Assembly: GCA_032622095.1 (NCBI GenBank)
Contig: CP136067.1
Coordinates: forward strand, 197,990,052 to 198,054,051
From: Siphonodentalium dalli
Lineage: Eukaryota > Mollusca > Scaphopoda > Gadilida > Siphonodentaliidae
DNA length: 64,000 nucleotides
Direction: 5' to 3'
Both the position numbers and the translations under genes were made by a program. The notes below the pieces were generated by a model. That model searched no databases, had not been told where the DNA came from, and worked only from the letters and a program-made list of their open reading frames with translations. The stretch's first letter is position 1. Each line of letters opens with the position of its first letter. Below are positions 10,947 to 21,420 of this stretch, one piece after another.

Positions 10947-13900
10947 TAGACAACACACAAACCCCATTCGCCACGTCCCCGATGATAAGTCTGTACTCTG
11001 AATTGTTTTTACCAAATTAACCCTATGGTTATACGGTGGGGGGGGGGTTGCCCTCTCCAAAATTTGGTTTTGGAATGTTCGATGTACCAGTTGGAATGTT
11101 TAAACCCAAAAATAATTTGGTGTTGTTTAATGGGGTGTAGTTGGACATTTCGAGGCGAACACCCCCTCTCACTCTGTAGCCACGACCCTGTATACCAGAC
11201 GACGAATTGCCCACCCGGACAATGTACAGATATCTCCGTAATTGCAAAATAACATAGGCCGCCATACTTGTGATCGATATGCCACTTATCACGTGGGTCT
11301 TAACTTTAAGATTATCTTATGACACCTCACAGCAGTCTTAAAGTTAAGACCAAAGTTAAGACCATCTTAAGTTAAGACCTTGTTCGTGAAACGAACTTTC
11401 GACTGAAGTTTGAACTTATGACCATCTTAAGTCCCAACTATGTCATAAGTTGCTTTCATGAAACAGGGCCCAGGCATCTTTGATTTCTACAGGTGTGAAA
11501 ATCTGCTTATAAAAATCAATTAGAATGTCGCTGTCATGTATGTGCTTCATTCATTGGTATATATTTACACACTAAGTGTTGTCATCACTAAATCCAGCAT
11601 TCTGATTGGTCGGCGCCCACGTGGCTAGTTGCAGTTATTTCTCGGTGAATGCGCAAAGCCTAATAACACCAAGCTAATAACACCATCGATACGTCATTGG
11701 GTTTGGAAAGACGAATGCGTAATGCTTTGGGCGCATTTTGACTCGCGCAGGATTGACTTAATACATCATCGGGTTTCAACATGAAGAGAAATTGTTCCTA
11801 TTAACTTTTGCCAAGGGTGCTATTGGGTATTTTGGGCTGATCTTGTCACGATACACTTTTCGATTTAAATATATTTACAAAAGTGGCTTTTTTGCTAAAT
11901 GTATATAAATATAAGGATTAACTGTCATGTGGACTATTTTTATGGAGATGTAACGGTGAGGTAAGTGGACATAACTTGTATGTAAAACCCTTCGGGTTTT
12001 ACACAAGTTATGTCCACTTACCTCACCGTTACATTTCCATAAAAACAGTCCACATGACAGTTAATCCTTATATACTATTCGGGTACCCTGGCGCGACAAC
12101 ACCACCATGACTTTATAGTGTAGTGTTATTGTTCCAGCGGACCTATGGTTTTGACCAGCAAGACAATGATCGTGTTCCTATTTGAGTTTATAATTAATAT
12201 CATATATCAAAATGGACTTTCTCATAATATGTCAGGATTATTAAAAGTAGGTGCAATCAATTATTGCGTCACAATATGTAGGAACCATCAGCTCGTGGGG
12301 AATTATAATCCAATTAAATTCTTCTTTAGTCGCATATGCTCAATACCCCAATACATATGGTATGTGAGATATACAAATTTAAAAACTAATACACGACAAA
12401 AACACACGTGGCGACTACATAATTATATAATAGTATATGTATTGAAAGTACATCAACCCAGAACTTATGTCTAAACGCCCCTAAGTGTGAGTAAAAAACA
12501 CTTCAACAAGAACACATATTCGACAAGAGTCACAAGACTGAAACGAAAGAGGACAAATCCTATTTAGAGGGTGCTAACTGTGAATATCGCAAAGTTGTTG
12601 ATTTTAAATAATTGGGCATAATAACACAACAATAGAAACAAAATCATTGCATAATAAGATAAAGACCAAGCCAGAGTAGATGTGCCCGTTACTATATATA
12701 GACTATTTATGTATTTGATACACTCGCGTCATTCACAGAGGAATACACTCATAACGTGGCTCGAAAACTATTAAAATGTCGCTGTTTTCAGATAACATGT
12801 ACTTCTGTAAAATAGAACTGTTTCAAAAGTCCATCATCTGCTTATATCATAATCAAATAATCACTTATGAACCTATTTAACATTTTAGGTCGATTATGTG
12901 CCTATTTAACATTTTAGGTCGATTATGAACCTATTTCATATTTTAGATCTAATATGAACCGACTTCACATTTTAGGTCGATTATGTGCGTATTTTTGCGA
13001 CGATAACTACGTTGGAAAATCATGCGAGGAATCATATTGTTTCTTGATTCAAGATATTTCATAATTATTTTCATTCAGAAAGACAACTAACCACCAATAG
13101 ATAATGGTCTATATATTGAAAATGTTCATGTCATGCCAGCTGATCAATGGAACATCAAACTTTTAGGTCATACTGTAGGTCCATACCCAAAGCCGGCTGC
13201 CCATATTCATCTAATAGTGTGGTATATTTTCACTGGATTGTTCCCTGCTACATATTCTTGACTAATGTTCATGCACAATTTGGTTTTCATTGAGCTGAAA
13301 TATTTTAGCTGCTTAATTCTGCTTAACCCTTTACCCAACAGAGCGGCCCTCTGCCAATGCATTCTCTGATATATGCGAGTCGACCATAGGTCGCCTCGCA
13401 TATATAAGAGAATGCATTGGCTTAACACATATTAAAAATGATTAAATTGTCAAAGAATGTAGAAAAATATTATAAAAATTGTTAAAAAATGTAAGATTTT
13501 TTTTTTTAAATTGTTAAAGAATGTAAGAAATGTAGGCCAATGCATTCTCTTATATATGCGAGGCGACCTATGGTCGACTCGCATATATAAAAGAATGCAT
13601 TGGCACAGGGCATAACTGTAACCATCACAATGTGGTCAATGAACCGGTTCCAATGATATCCATATTTGTATGGTGTTAGTGAGACAGACGGAAGATATTT
13701 TAGGCTGTTGAAGCTTTATTTGGGCGTTTTTGGCCGTTTTGTTGGGTAAAGGGTTAATCCTCCTGCAAATAAGTTCAAATAGGATCTAAATATTCACACA
13801 TGTTCATACTGGACTTATATTATTCTGAAAGAAGCTCATATAGAACTTATACCAGTTATTCCGTTGAATGGCGCGGGCCGCATTGAACACACGTTATAAA

Positions 13901-16900
13901 GAACGTTCAACTGGTAAGTCGTGTCGATGAAAAAATAATGAGCTTATTTAATATTGAGATAAGCTATATACTGTCTTATTTTTGACCGGCTAGTTTTGCG
14001 CCCATATAGAGCGTATTTTTCTCAAATATTCTCTATATGGCCCTAAAATACGACACGTAAAAACAAGCCCGTATTGTGCTTCTTTTCACGCAATCAAGTT
14101 GCTAAATCATGTAATTAAAAGATTAAATCAATTCAATAATGCAAACGATGCCTCCTCTCATAGAGTCAGTACAATAAGCTATTTGGTGATTGAATTGTTG
14201 TGTGAAATAATGAATTATTCTAGCAGTTCATGGGATAATATGTAAATGATATATTCGACCAGATTAAGGTATAATACTGCATTGTGTTGTTCTATTGTTC
14301 ATAATTGTAAAGTTAAATATACAACGAAGATGAGGATATGTGCAATTAAATTGTGTATACGATCAAGGACAATATATTATTTGAAAATGACTTGCAATTT
14401 CTGCCTGGATTTATGCAAAACGCGCGTCTGGTCCTTAACCCTTAAGGATTTAACCCTTTACCCAACAAAACGGCCCTGTGTCAATGCATTCTCTTATATA
14501 TGCGAGTCGACCATAGGTCGCCCCGCATATATAAGATAATGCATTGGCTTAACACATATTAAAAATGATAAAATTGTCAAAGAATGTAGAAAAATATTAT
14601 AAATTTTTTGTTTAGGCCAATGCATTCTCTTATATATGCGAGGCGACCTATGTTCGATCGCGTATATAAGAGAATGCATTGGCATAGTGCATAACTGTAA
14701 CTATCACAATGTGGTCAATGAGCCGGTTCCAATGATATCCATATTTGTATGGTTCTAATGAGACAGACCAAAGATAATTTAGGCTGTTGCAGCTTCATTT
14801 GGGCTATTTTTCTGGGCGTTTTGTTGGGTAAAGTGTTAATTCGAGCACTCCACATATTATAGACTTCAAGCGTATATATCTTAGGCTAGTTATGCTAACA
14901 TATAGTCTTTTGTCGATAAGAAAGGCATCCGCTATGTATATATATTAACGAGAATATTCCCCTATATGTTTCAGTGCTGGTTCCAGGAAGGCAGCTTTAT
15001 CATTACCTTCCGAACAGGAAGGAAGCGTGGATCGTGACTCTGACATTGGACTGGGAGTCGAATGGCGGCCACACCTGGCAACAAGCGAGAGACGATTGTT
15101 CAAGTAAAGATGGTGAGCTGTTGCCGATGGTCGACATGGACACATATGACACATTCAACGCACTAGATAGCTCGTATCCTGGTACGTTAGTTTGACATTT
15201 CAAACTATGTAAATCATATGTTTTCAGTATCAGCTATTCGACCGGGCTAGAACATGCAGTGGCGTCCATGCAGGTGTGGTTCATTTTTAGCCCATTTTCA
15301 GTCTATCTTCAACAACAAAATATTATAAAACTTTCAGAAGTATTAAGTTCCAACTCGTTATTTTCATAGTGCATACACGCAGTTAATATATACAGTTAAA
15401 TCGTTCTTGATACATGAAACAATTACATTGAAAGGATTTCTGATGTCTTGTGTGTACATTGTGTTTTTATTTTCCATCCATTGGATGAATCTCAAATTGT
15501 GGGTCATATGACATTCGTGTAGCATTTCAGTAACGTCACCATATATATTATGGGGAAATTCATTTTGATAAATCATGAATTAGAGGCAAAACATAATTAG
15601 GTCTAAGAATTTTAACCGTTTTCGAGAAAAACAACAACATTGCTCTAATTACGTTTTGCTAGCCAAAGACATATTCAGTTTCCTCCAATGCTGGCCATAC
15701 AGATCCGGTTCAACCAAAAAACGCCACTATTTCTGAGTGAAATAAATTGCACATAATTACTGCGTACAACCGCGTTTGGCAAACTTAGAAATGTTGAGTA
15801 ATCAATTGATTGCATTTAAGTGACTTAAACGGACATGGCTCATTCGAACCTCCAAATTATTTTCTAAGTAATTTGGAGCGACTGATGCGATAGGTCGATA
15901 AATAAACGAAATAATGATATACCGGATTCATATGCTCTGATAAACACTTGCTAAAGACACAGCCATTTTACAGCCGTTTTCAACTTTTCGACAGAAGTCA
16001 GATAAACGCTCTTTATTGCTACCATATCAGGAATAGACTACCACGGAACGCTCTTTTCTGTTCCATGTCGTGCACATGGCTCTTTTGTGTTTGGGATCCA
16101 AATACCGTAATCACAGTTGTATTTTTCATTACTTCAATGCGTCTTTTGGGGTTGCATAATGATCGTAGAAAGGTAGTTCAGATATTTATCGACCTATTTT
16201 GATACTGAGAAAAATTCAAAAGCGAATAATATTATGTGTATTTTGGAGCGCAAACCGCCATGTGGCTTTAATCCACGAGGGGGTCGTGCCTGGTAAACCT
16301 AAAGTGGTATATGTGAGGTAAGTGATGGTAATATATAGTGTAAATTGCATGTATGTTTATAGTGAACACGTTATGGTGATAAAATAAGACAGAGCGGTAA
16401 TCCGACAGACGAATGTAGAACAACTAATTAAAGGTACTCAATCCGAATTAACGCTCGCAAATTACTATTTCCTTGGCTTCGGGGGTAAAAAATATTTTAT
16501 TCGAGTCGAGGCACCCACCCATCAATGCTAGGAGTGATCAGATATCGATGTTTGAAATCTATTATTTTTATTTTATGTGGCCCAGTAAACTGTATACGAG
16601 AAGAACTTATCTGACCAGATAGCGTGTGAAGATCGATAACTCTTAAATCCAGTGGCCTTTTTGTGTCAGATATTTGACAACCGGCAAAATTTCGTTAAAC
16701 AAAACGTTAATAAATAACAGGTTTTGGGCAGTTTTATACTATAGTTGACTGTTGTTAGCATTATTTTTGGGCAATTAATCGATTCTGATAACTGAAGCGG
16801 CAATTCAAAAAATGTTGTTGTTGTTGGGATCTGATTATACGGGGACCATCGAATCGGATTGAGTACCTTTAAAGAAGTGAACAAGAGATAGTGCCCTCAA

Positions 16901-19214
16901 GTTATAGTGCCTTATGGCATAACATAATCGTTATAGTGCCTTATAGCATAACATAATCCTTTTAAATAAATGGTTTTCATCGGGGTTGTGAACGGATCTA
17001 GGGAACAATACATTATTGACAAGTGAGCCATGAACATGGCGGTGCCTTTAAGACTACTGACACTCCTTGATATGATGTTCCCAAACCTCAGAGCGGCCCC
17101 AAGATAGTTGTACATGACGTGTTTGTCCAACAATAGAATTATTAAGACAAATTTCGAAAGAGAACACTACCTATCTCTGGACAACAACAGATTTGTACAC
17201 AGCCTGGTGATGTTCCGAAAAAGAAATCACAAACTACCCGTTGAACAGGGCTCATGGTACAATGTTGACTACTTGGAACGGCAATGTACCCTCTGTAATT
17301 TAGAACTAGGCGATGAATACCACATTATACTTTAGTGCTCACAAATTCACGAGTTGAGACTGAGATATATTCGCCCTTATTATTTTCGAAGACCAAACTC
17401 ACATAAGTTACTGGAATTATTTAATTCCCGAAATGAAAAAACCCACAATGAACCTGTTGATTTTCGTCGGAAAGATCTTAGACTTGTTTAAGTCCTCTTG
17501 AGGCTAAGTAGCATTCATAACATAAACCCCTCTAACTGGACTACATAGAACAAATCTAATACTATTATTATTATTACCATCTAAAAGCAACAAGCATAAA
17601 CAATATATTTTCGTATATATAATCTATATATTATAACGCATGTGCATGCATATATATATTGTGTATCTGATTCTGTAATTCTATAATCTGTAATATCACT
17701 ATATGATGACCAGAATAAACTTGAATTGAATTGAACATAAGGTGTTCAGCAATGATGAATTTGGTTCGAATCCCAAATAGCGCGGATTATATACACGCTG
17801 AGGGGAGGTAACCATATGTGTGCAGCTGGACAAGTTTGTCAGTTGTTCCTGGGATTCAGTTGTTTTCGTGTGCAGTGGGTTTATTTCTAAGCGAAATTAA
17901 CCGTTTGTGTGGTCCCCCCCATCATAAATCTGACATCGGCTAATGGATAAAACGAAGATACGCACAGGCAAACCAAACCATACAATTAAAGCCACACGTC
18001 TATTTACACTCCAAAACAAACATGATATTATTCGCTTTTGAATTTTTCTCAGTATCGAAATAGGTCGATAGTTATCTGAACTACCTTTCTACGACCATTA
18101 TGTAACCGAACATGACGCATTGAAGTATTGAAAAATACAACGGTGAATGAGGTGTTTGGGTCCCAAACACAAAACAGCCATTTGCACAACATGGAACAGA
18201 AAAGAGCATTCTGTGGTAATCTATTCCTGGTATGGTAGCAATAAAGAGAATTGTTCTGACTTCTGGCGAAAAGTTGAAAACGGCAGAAAAATGGCTGTGA
18301 CTGTGGCAAGTGTTTTTCAGAGCATATGAATCCGGTACACCAATAGTTCCTTTATTTATCGACCTATCGTATCCGTCGCTATAAATTACGTAGAAAAAAA
18401 ATTGGAGGTTCGAATGAGCCATATCCGTTTAACCCTTTACCCAACAGAACGGCCCTGTGCCAATGCATTCTCTTATATATGCGAGTCGACCATAGGTCAC
18501 CTCGCATATATAAGAGAATGCATTGGCTTAACACATATTAAAAATGATAAAATTGTCAAAGAATGTAGAAAAATATCATAATTATTTTTTTTAATGTAAG
18601 AAAAAATTACAAAATTGTTAAAGAATGTAAGAAAAAATGGTAAAAAGTGTTAAAAAATTTGTTTAGGCCAATGTATTCTCTTATATATGCGAGGCGACCT
18701 ATGGTCAACTCGCATATATAAGAGAATGCATTGGCACAGGGCATAACTGTAACCATCACAATGTGGTCAATGAACCGGTTCCAATGATATCCATATTTGT
18801 ATGGTTCTATTGAGACAGACCGAAGATATTTTAGGCTGTTGAAACTTTATTTGGCCGGTTTTGGCCGGTTTGTTGGGTAAAGGGTTAAAAGAAAACAAAG
18901 GAAATCTGAGAACTGCATTTACTAATAAACTCACAACGAGTTGTTATTCGATATGATGTATTTCAGGAATTCTGAGAACAACAAACTGGAACGTCTATTT
19001 CGTTGGTCCTAACGATCTGGCCGTGGAAGGCACATGGCGCAATGTTAACGGCTCGCTGGCTTCTATGCTCTGGCACCAAGGGGAACCAAACAATAGTGGA
19101 GACTGCGCTGTCCTCTACCACGATGATAGCTTTCCAGACAAAAGCTTTAAGCTGGATGACTACCCTTGTAGTTTATACACCCGCCGATATGTGTGTCGCT
19201 TCGATGTCAATTGA
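7716..19214 (+). CDS. Secreted PAN/apple-like plus C-type lectin protein, three coding exons
   Basis: Joining 7716-8019, 14975-15181 and 18967-19214 gives one 252-residue frame ending in TGA, with GT-AG introns all in phase 1. Residues 1 to about 21 form a signal peptide. Residues about 25-101 form a PAN/apple-like domain with cysteines at 52, 56, 61 and 73. Residues about 105-249 form a C-type lectin domain with the four canonical cysteines (143, 217, 238, 247), W136/A139 in the first helix and an EPN sugar-binding motif (E210-P211-N212). The usual WND triplet is replaced by L233-D234-D235. EPN normally goes with mannose-type binding, but the altered second site leaves calcium and sugar binding uncertain. 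The product is probably secreted, as an immune or mucus lectin. The introns are filled with MITEs. The gene looks intact. Confidence 0.85.
8172..8278. repeat. Short inverted repeat in intron 1
   Basis: Fifteen-base arms AGCCCACACTGTGAG and CTCACAATGTGGGCT (one mismatch) enclose about 77 bp. It may be a very short MITE. No target duplication was recognised. Confidence 0.4.
8279..9360. other. Intron 1 sequence, nothing recognised
   Basis: AT-rich intronic sequence of the lectin gene. No exon-like frame, RNA gene or clear repeat was identified. Confidence 0.5.
9361..11473. mobile_element. TIR element in intron 1, nested repeats
   Basis: The ends are inverted copies of GGGGCCTGTTTCATGAA (left, 9363) and GGGCCCTGTTTCATGAA (complement of the right end, 11471). 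Inside each end are runs built from TTAAGTC/GACTTAA-like short motifs (9380-9515 and 11300-11450). The interior carries poly-G tracts at about 10931-10947 and 11037-11047, inside sequence resembling the CAGGGACGTG repeat family at 54873-55631. No transposase frame remains. The CAGGGGCCTG start resembles hAT-like MITEs, but no 8-bp target duplication was found. Confidence 0.5.
11909..12073. repeat. Long near-perfect hairpin
   Basis: Two arms of about 80 bp (left ending AAAACCC at 11990, right starting GGGTTTT at 11994) pair with few mismatches and one 2-nt bulge around a 3-nt TTC loop. If transcribed with the lectin pre-mRNA it would form a long double-stranded stem. It resembles the perfect hairpin at 56055-56201 in form but not in sequence. 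Confidence 0.8.
12074..12865. other. Intron 1 sequence, nothing recognised
   Basis: AT-rich. One open frame of about 100 codons (12145-12474) has no recognisable domain and low complexity, and is treated as chance. Confidence 0.5.
12866..12981 (+). repeat. 29-bp tandem repeat, four units
   Basis: Four consecutive units built on TATGAACCTATTTAACATTT, each ending TTTTAGGTCGAT or a close variant, with substitutions but constant length. It lies in intron 1. Confidence 0.8.
13327..13753 (+). mobile_element. piggyBac-like MITE, copy 1
   Basis: A 427-bp element bounded by TTAA on both sides (13323-13326 and 13754-13757), with terminal inverted repeats CCCTTTACCCAACA / TGTTGGGTAAAGGG. TTAA target duplication and a CCCTTT start fit piggyBac. 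The interior has two 69-bp hairpins (13353-13421 and 13536-13604) in mirrored orientation around an AT-rich spacer, then a CATAACTGTAACCATCACAA segment. No transposase. Other copies are at 14454, 18433, 24683, 25424, 45806 and 59593. Confidence 0.88.
13758..14449. other. Intron 1 sequence, nothing recognised
   Basis: AT-rich spacer between two piggyBac-like MITEs. No supported gene or repeat boundary. Confidence 0.45.
14454..14835 (+). mobile_element. piggyBac-like MITE, copy 2
   Basis: Flanked by TTAA at 14450-14453 and 14836-14839. The left TIR is intact; the right TIR has one change (AAAGTG for AAAGGG). Both 69-bp hairpins are present, the second with a mutated loop (TTCGATCGCG in place of GTCGACTCGC). 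It lies only 140 bp upstream of exon 2. Confidence 0.87.
14975..15181 (+). CDS. Lectin gene coding exon 2: first half of the lectin domain
   Basis: The acceptor TATGTTTCAG ends at 14974. The exon starts in phase 1 and reads VLVPGRQLYHY, then the first lectin helix with W136, A139 and C143 and a GELLPMVD strand. The donor CCTG/GTACGT follows 15181. At 207 bp it keeps frame with exons 1 and 3, so it could also be skipped without a frameshift. Confidence 0.85.
15182..15819. other. Intron 2 start, nothing recognised
   Basis: AT-rich sequence between the exon 2 donor and the dispersed repeat beginning near 15820. No gene-like frame. Confidence 0.45.
15820..16290 (+). repeat. Dispersed repeat X, copy 1 (unoccupied end)
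   Basis: Homologous to 17985-18428 and 24262-24678, which lie in the opposite orientation. Shared blocks include CGCTCTTTATTGCTACCATA, GAACGCTCTTTTCTGTTCCA and ATAGGTCGATAAA. At its 15820 end the sequence reads TTAAACGGACATGGCTC, an intact TTAA without an adjacent MITE. In the other two copies a piggyBac-like MITE follows directly at this point. No transposase or terminal inverted repeat was recognised. Confidence 0.7.
16432..16868 (+). mobile_element. TTAA-type MITE family Y, copy 1
   Basis: TTAA (16428-16431 and 16869-16872) flanks a 437-bp element with TIRs AGGTACTCAATCCGA / TCGGATTGAGTACCT. It is homologous, in inverted orientation, to 58018-58485. A short TTG trinucleotide run lies near the right end. 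TTAA targets are used by piggyBac and Kolobok elements; the termini differ from the CCCTTTACCC family, so this is a separate lineage. No coding capacity. Confidence 0.75.
17108..17733 (+). pseudogene. Non-LTR retrotransposon 3' end (ORF2 C-terminus and tail)
   Basis: The frame 17108-17335, and after a stop on to about 17490, reads as the C-terminal domain of a LINE polymerase: FRKRNHKLPVEQGSW, then C-x2-C (CTLC), then GDEYH. This cysteine/GDEYH block is conserved in CR1/L2-like and related LINEs. A non-coding 3' region follows, ending at about 17733 in a TTGAATTGAATTGAA-type short-repeat tail, as such LINEs have. A stop after HIIL and the missing upstream polymerase show a 5'-truncated dead copy. 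It lies in intron 2 of the lectin gene. Confidence 0.75.
17985..18428 (-). repeat. Dispersed repeat X, copy 2, abutting a MITE
   Basis: Minus-strand copy of repeat X (see 15820-16290). Shared text includes AATAGGTCGATA and GGTCCCAAACACAAAA. Its end, ATGAGCCATATCCGTTTAA, runs directly into the TTAA of the piggyBac-like MITE at 18433. Confidence 0.7.
18433..18884 (+). mobile_element. piggyBac-like MITE, copy 3
   Basis: A 452-bp copy with TTAA at 18429-18432 and 18885-18888 and intact CCCTTTACCCAACA TIRs. Both hairpins are present. The spacer is longer than in other copies because GAATGTAAGAAAAAA-type sequence is repeated. Its left end sits on the end of repeat X, and its right end is about 80 bp from lectin exon 3. 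Confidence 0.88.
18967..19214 (+). CDS. Lectin gene coding exon 3: ligand-binding half and stop
   Basis: The acceptor GTATTTCAG ends at 18966. The exon encodes the WNVYFVG strand, WHQGEPNNSGDC with the EPN motif and C217, then KLDDYPC (C238) and RRYVC (C247), ending FDVN and TGA at 19212-19214. The short C-terminal tail has no membrane segment. Confidence 0.88.
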
Positions 19215-19621
19215 GGTAGATGTGCATACAAAAGAACGAGTGAGCTTTGCTTGTGTACATATTACGTGATCCTACCATTATTCCATTCGATAAACCCATT
19301 CTATAAATTGTGATATGCAAAATAGTGCCATGTGACCTTTGACTTCCGGTTTGTCGTCTGTTTACATTCCGTACGCTACGTCTCAAAATAGTACGGATTC
19401 CAATATATTTCCAAATTAACTCTATAATGTATGGCGAATTTGAAAAGTTCTTTCATTATATATACGTCAAAGAGTCTTTATTTATCTGGGACTATTTCTT
19501 TACGCGGACAAACAACGCATAGTTACATGAAACGTCATCGCTTGCCTTATAGAAGCCGATGTTAGTTTTTACGTCCCATTTATTGATTTAAATATGTTTT
19601 CTCGAGGTTTTTGGATCATGT

Positions 19622-19627
19622 AATAAA
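19622..19627 (+). other. Candidate polyadenylation signal
   Basis: First AATAAA downstream of the lectin stop, about 410 bases after it. It would give a moderately long 3' UTR. There is no independent support. Confidence 0.3.
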
Positions 19628-19629
19628 TA

Positions 19630-19822
19630 GAATCTACAACGAATCCCCAGTTTATAGCGGAATTTACAAAACTCGTCCAGTAAATCAGACCTAATTTACT
19701 AGACTTGTTTTGTAAATTGCGCTATAAACTAGGAACTCGTTGCAGATCCTCTATATATCTGGTGACACGTGGGTATAATACACCTCTATATATCCCTGGT
19801 GACACGTGGGTATAATACACAA
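19630..19822 (+). repeat. Imperfect hairpin followed by a duplicated 35-39 bp module
   Basis: The arms at about 19630-19686 and 19691-19748 share a TTTATAGCG-type core and flanks at roughly 85 percent identity. Immediately after come two tandem copies of CTCTATATATC, CTGGTGACACGTGGG and TATAATACAC (19749-19783 and 19784-19822). The same module follows a different hairpin at 21309-21360. Confidence 0.6.
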
Positions 19823-20090
19823 GCTTTTTTCGTCTCGCCGCAGATAAAACTGTGTAGTATTCTGTACGTAACTTGTAACGTCTGTTGCCATTACCAACGA
19901 ACGTAATCTGACTCACGTGACCATTTAGCCAACACATACACGGTCCTTCCATGTTAGTCGAGTTTTGTCCAATGTGCAGTATTGTAGCAAATAGGAATAT
20001 TCTAACCTGTTAATAGGCCGGTTGGGAACTACAAATTGCCACCCACACGACTAACTGCAAATACGAGAAACACACGTTTATCGTGATGCA

Positions 20091-20296
20091 CATCACGATG
20101 GAACCGCTATATAGGCTTAACTATAATAGATTCATCGCGCACACATCACGATGGAACCGCTATAGGCTTAACTATAATAGATTCATCGTGCACACATCAC
20201 GATGGAACCGCTATAGGCTTAACTATAATAGATTCATCGCCCACACATCACGATGGAACCGCTATAGGCTTAACTATAATAGATTCATCGCGCACA
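20091..20296 (+). repeat. 51-bp minisatellite, four units
   Basis: Units start at 20091, 20144, 20195 and 20246, built on CATCACGATGGAACCGCTAT, then AGGCTTAACTATAATAGATT. The first is two bases longer. Because 51 is divisible by three the array stays open in one frame, but this is a product of the repeat and not evidence for a gene. Confidence 0.85.
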
Positions 20297-21301
20297 CCCA
20301 AGCTGTAGCGTAATAATAATATTGTTTTTGACTTGATGTATTGTGTGAGGCTGAATCGTGCAATGAAATTGTACGAAAGATCGAATGTTTTTGTTCTTGC
20401 ATCCCGACCATAACATAACATGTTCTGGATGCATATCACGAGAGAGATAGTAGATCTTCGTCCCTAAATATATATAAAAAGCCATCCTCGTCAAACTTAT
20501 TAACCGATAAAGACCATTCGAATTTCGATCGAATTTGACATGCTTACCATTTGCATTGATATTGCACTAGGAGAGTGTCCCGGTGTTATCCGGGTTAAAT
20601 TGATGTGAAACCCTCCGCTGTGGACATTTTGTTGGGAATAGAGAATATTCATGCTCAAAGTTTTATTCACATAAATTGTGTACCCATGTGATCATCACAA
20701 AAACATCATTCTTATACATGGATTATAAGCAGTGGCCCACATTGGCGTAGTGATTTCAATTTGTTTATCGTGATTAATTCGTCACGCGAGTAAAGAATTA
20801 TATTTATTATACGCTCAACAGTGAATTATAGAAAAAAACGCATTTAGGTAAATTTCGATATCACCCAGAGTGGGATATAAAAGAATATACTTTCACACTA
20901 GCTCGCGCGTGCGACCGATTCACTTGCGTGTACCAATACCTTTTCCGGTTTGTACTGTTGAAGAAAGACAACGTGAAAGAACCCATTGTGATATTCTAAT
21001 TTATATTATAATAATTATATTCACTGATATATCAGTTATAATTAAAATCTATTTTCTGTTGACATTCGACATATTATAGGGGGAAATAAAGGGAATAATA
21101 CGGGAACTACATTTTTATATTCTGCGGATGGTGACGTAGCATTGCGTGAACAGGCAGCTGATCTCTTCAAAAATGATGCATCGATTGAAGACAATTATGA
21201 GATCATTTAACGTCGTAAATGGTGAATTTCGGTGGAAATGCGTATAATAAAAAGAATATCTAGTGTTTTTTGTTGTGGATACCGAAAAATATGTCATTCG
21301 T
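20297..21301. other. No gene seen
   Basis: AT-rich flank downstream of the lectin gene. Short frames only, none with recognisable motifs. Confidence 0.45.
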
Positions 21302-21420
21302 GACCGCAACAAATGTTTATTTTCGCTCGCGGCCAGCCGCTCGCGAAAATAAACATTTGTCTCGATCACTCATTGCAGATCCTCTATATATCCCTGGTGA
21401 CACGAGGGTATAATACACAA
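21302..21420 (+). repeat. Hairpin with the shared downstream module
   Basis: Arms beginning ACAAATGTTTATTTTCGC (21309) and ending with its complement (21360) fold around a CCAG loop, with GC-rich inner stem segments. It is followed by ATTGCAGATCCTCTATATAT, then CCCTGGTGACACGAGGG and TATAATACACAA, the module seen at 19749-19822. The hairpin sequence itself differs from the one at 19630. Confidence 0.6.

Noticed and set aside
12145-12474. 109-codon open frame in intron 1
   Set aside because: Low-complexity AT-rich composition with no domain, lying within an intron. Treated as chance.
17750-17800. tRNA B-box-like GGTTCGAATCCC
   Set aside because: No matching A box, acceptor stem or anticodon arm could be placed upstream. 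At most a tRNA-derived fragment.
20083-20313. Open frame across the 51-bp repeats
   Set aside because: The unit length is a multiple of three, so any open unit stays open. There is no start context, domain or codon signal.
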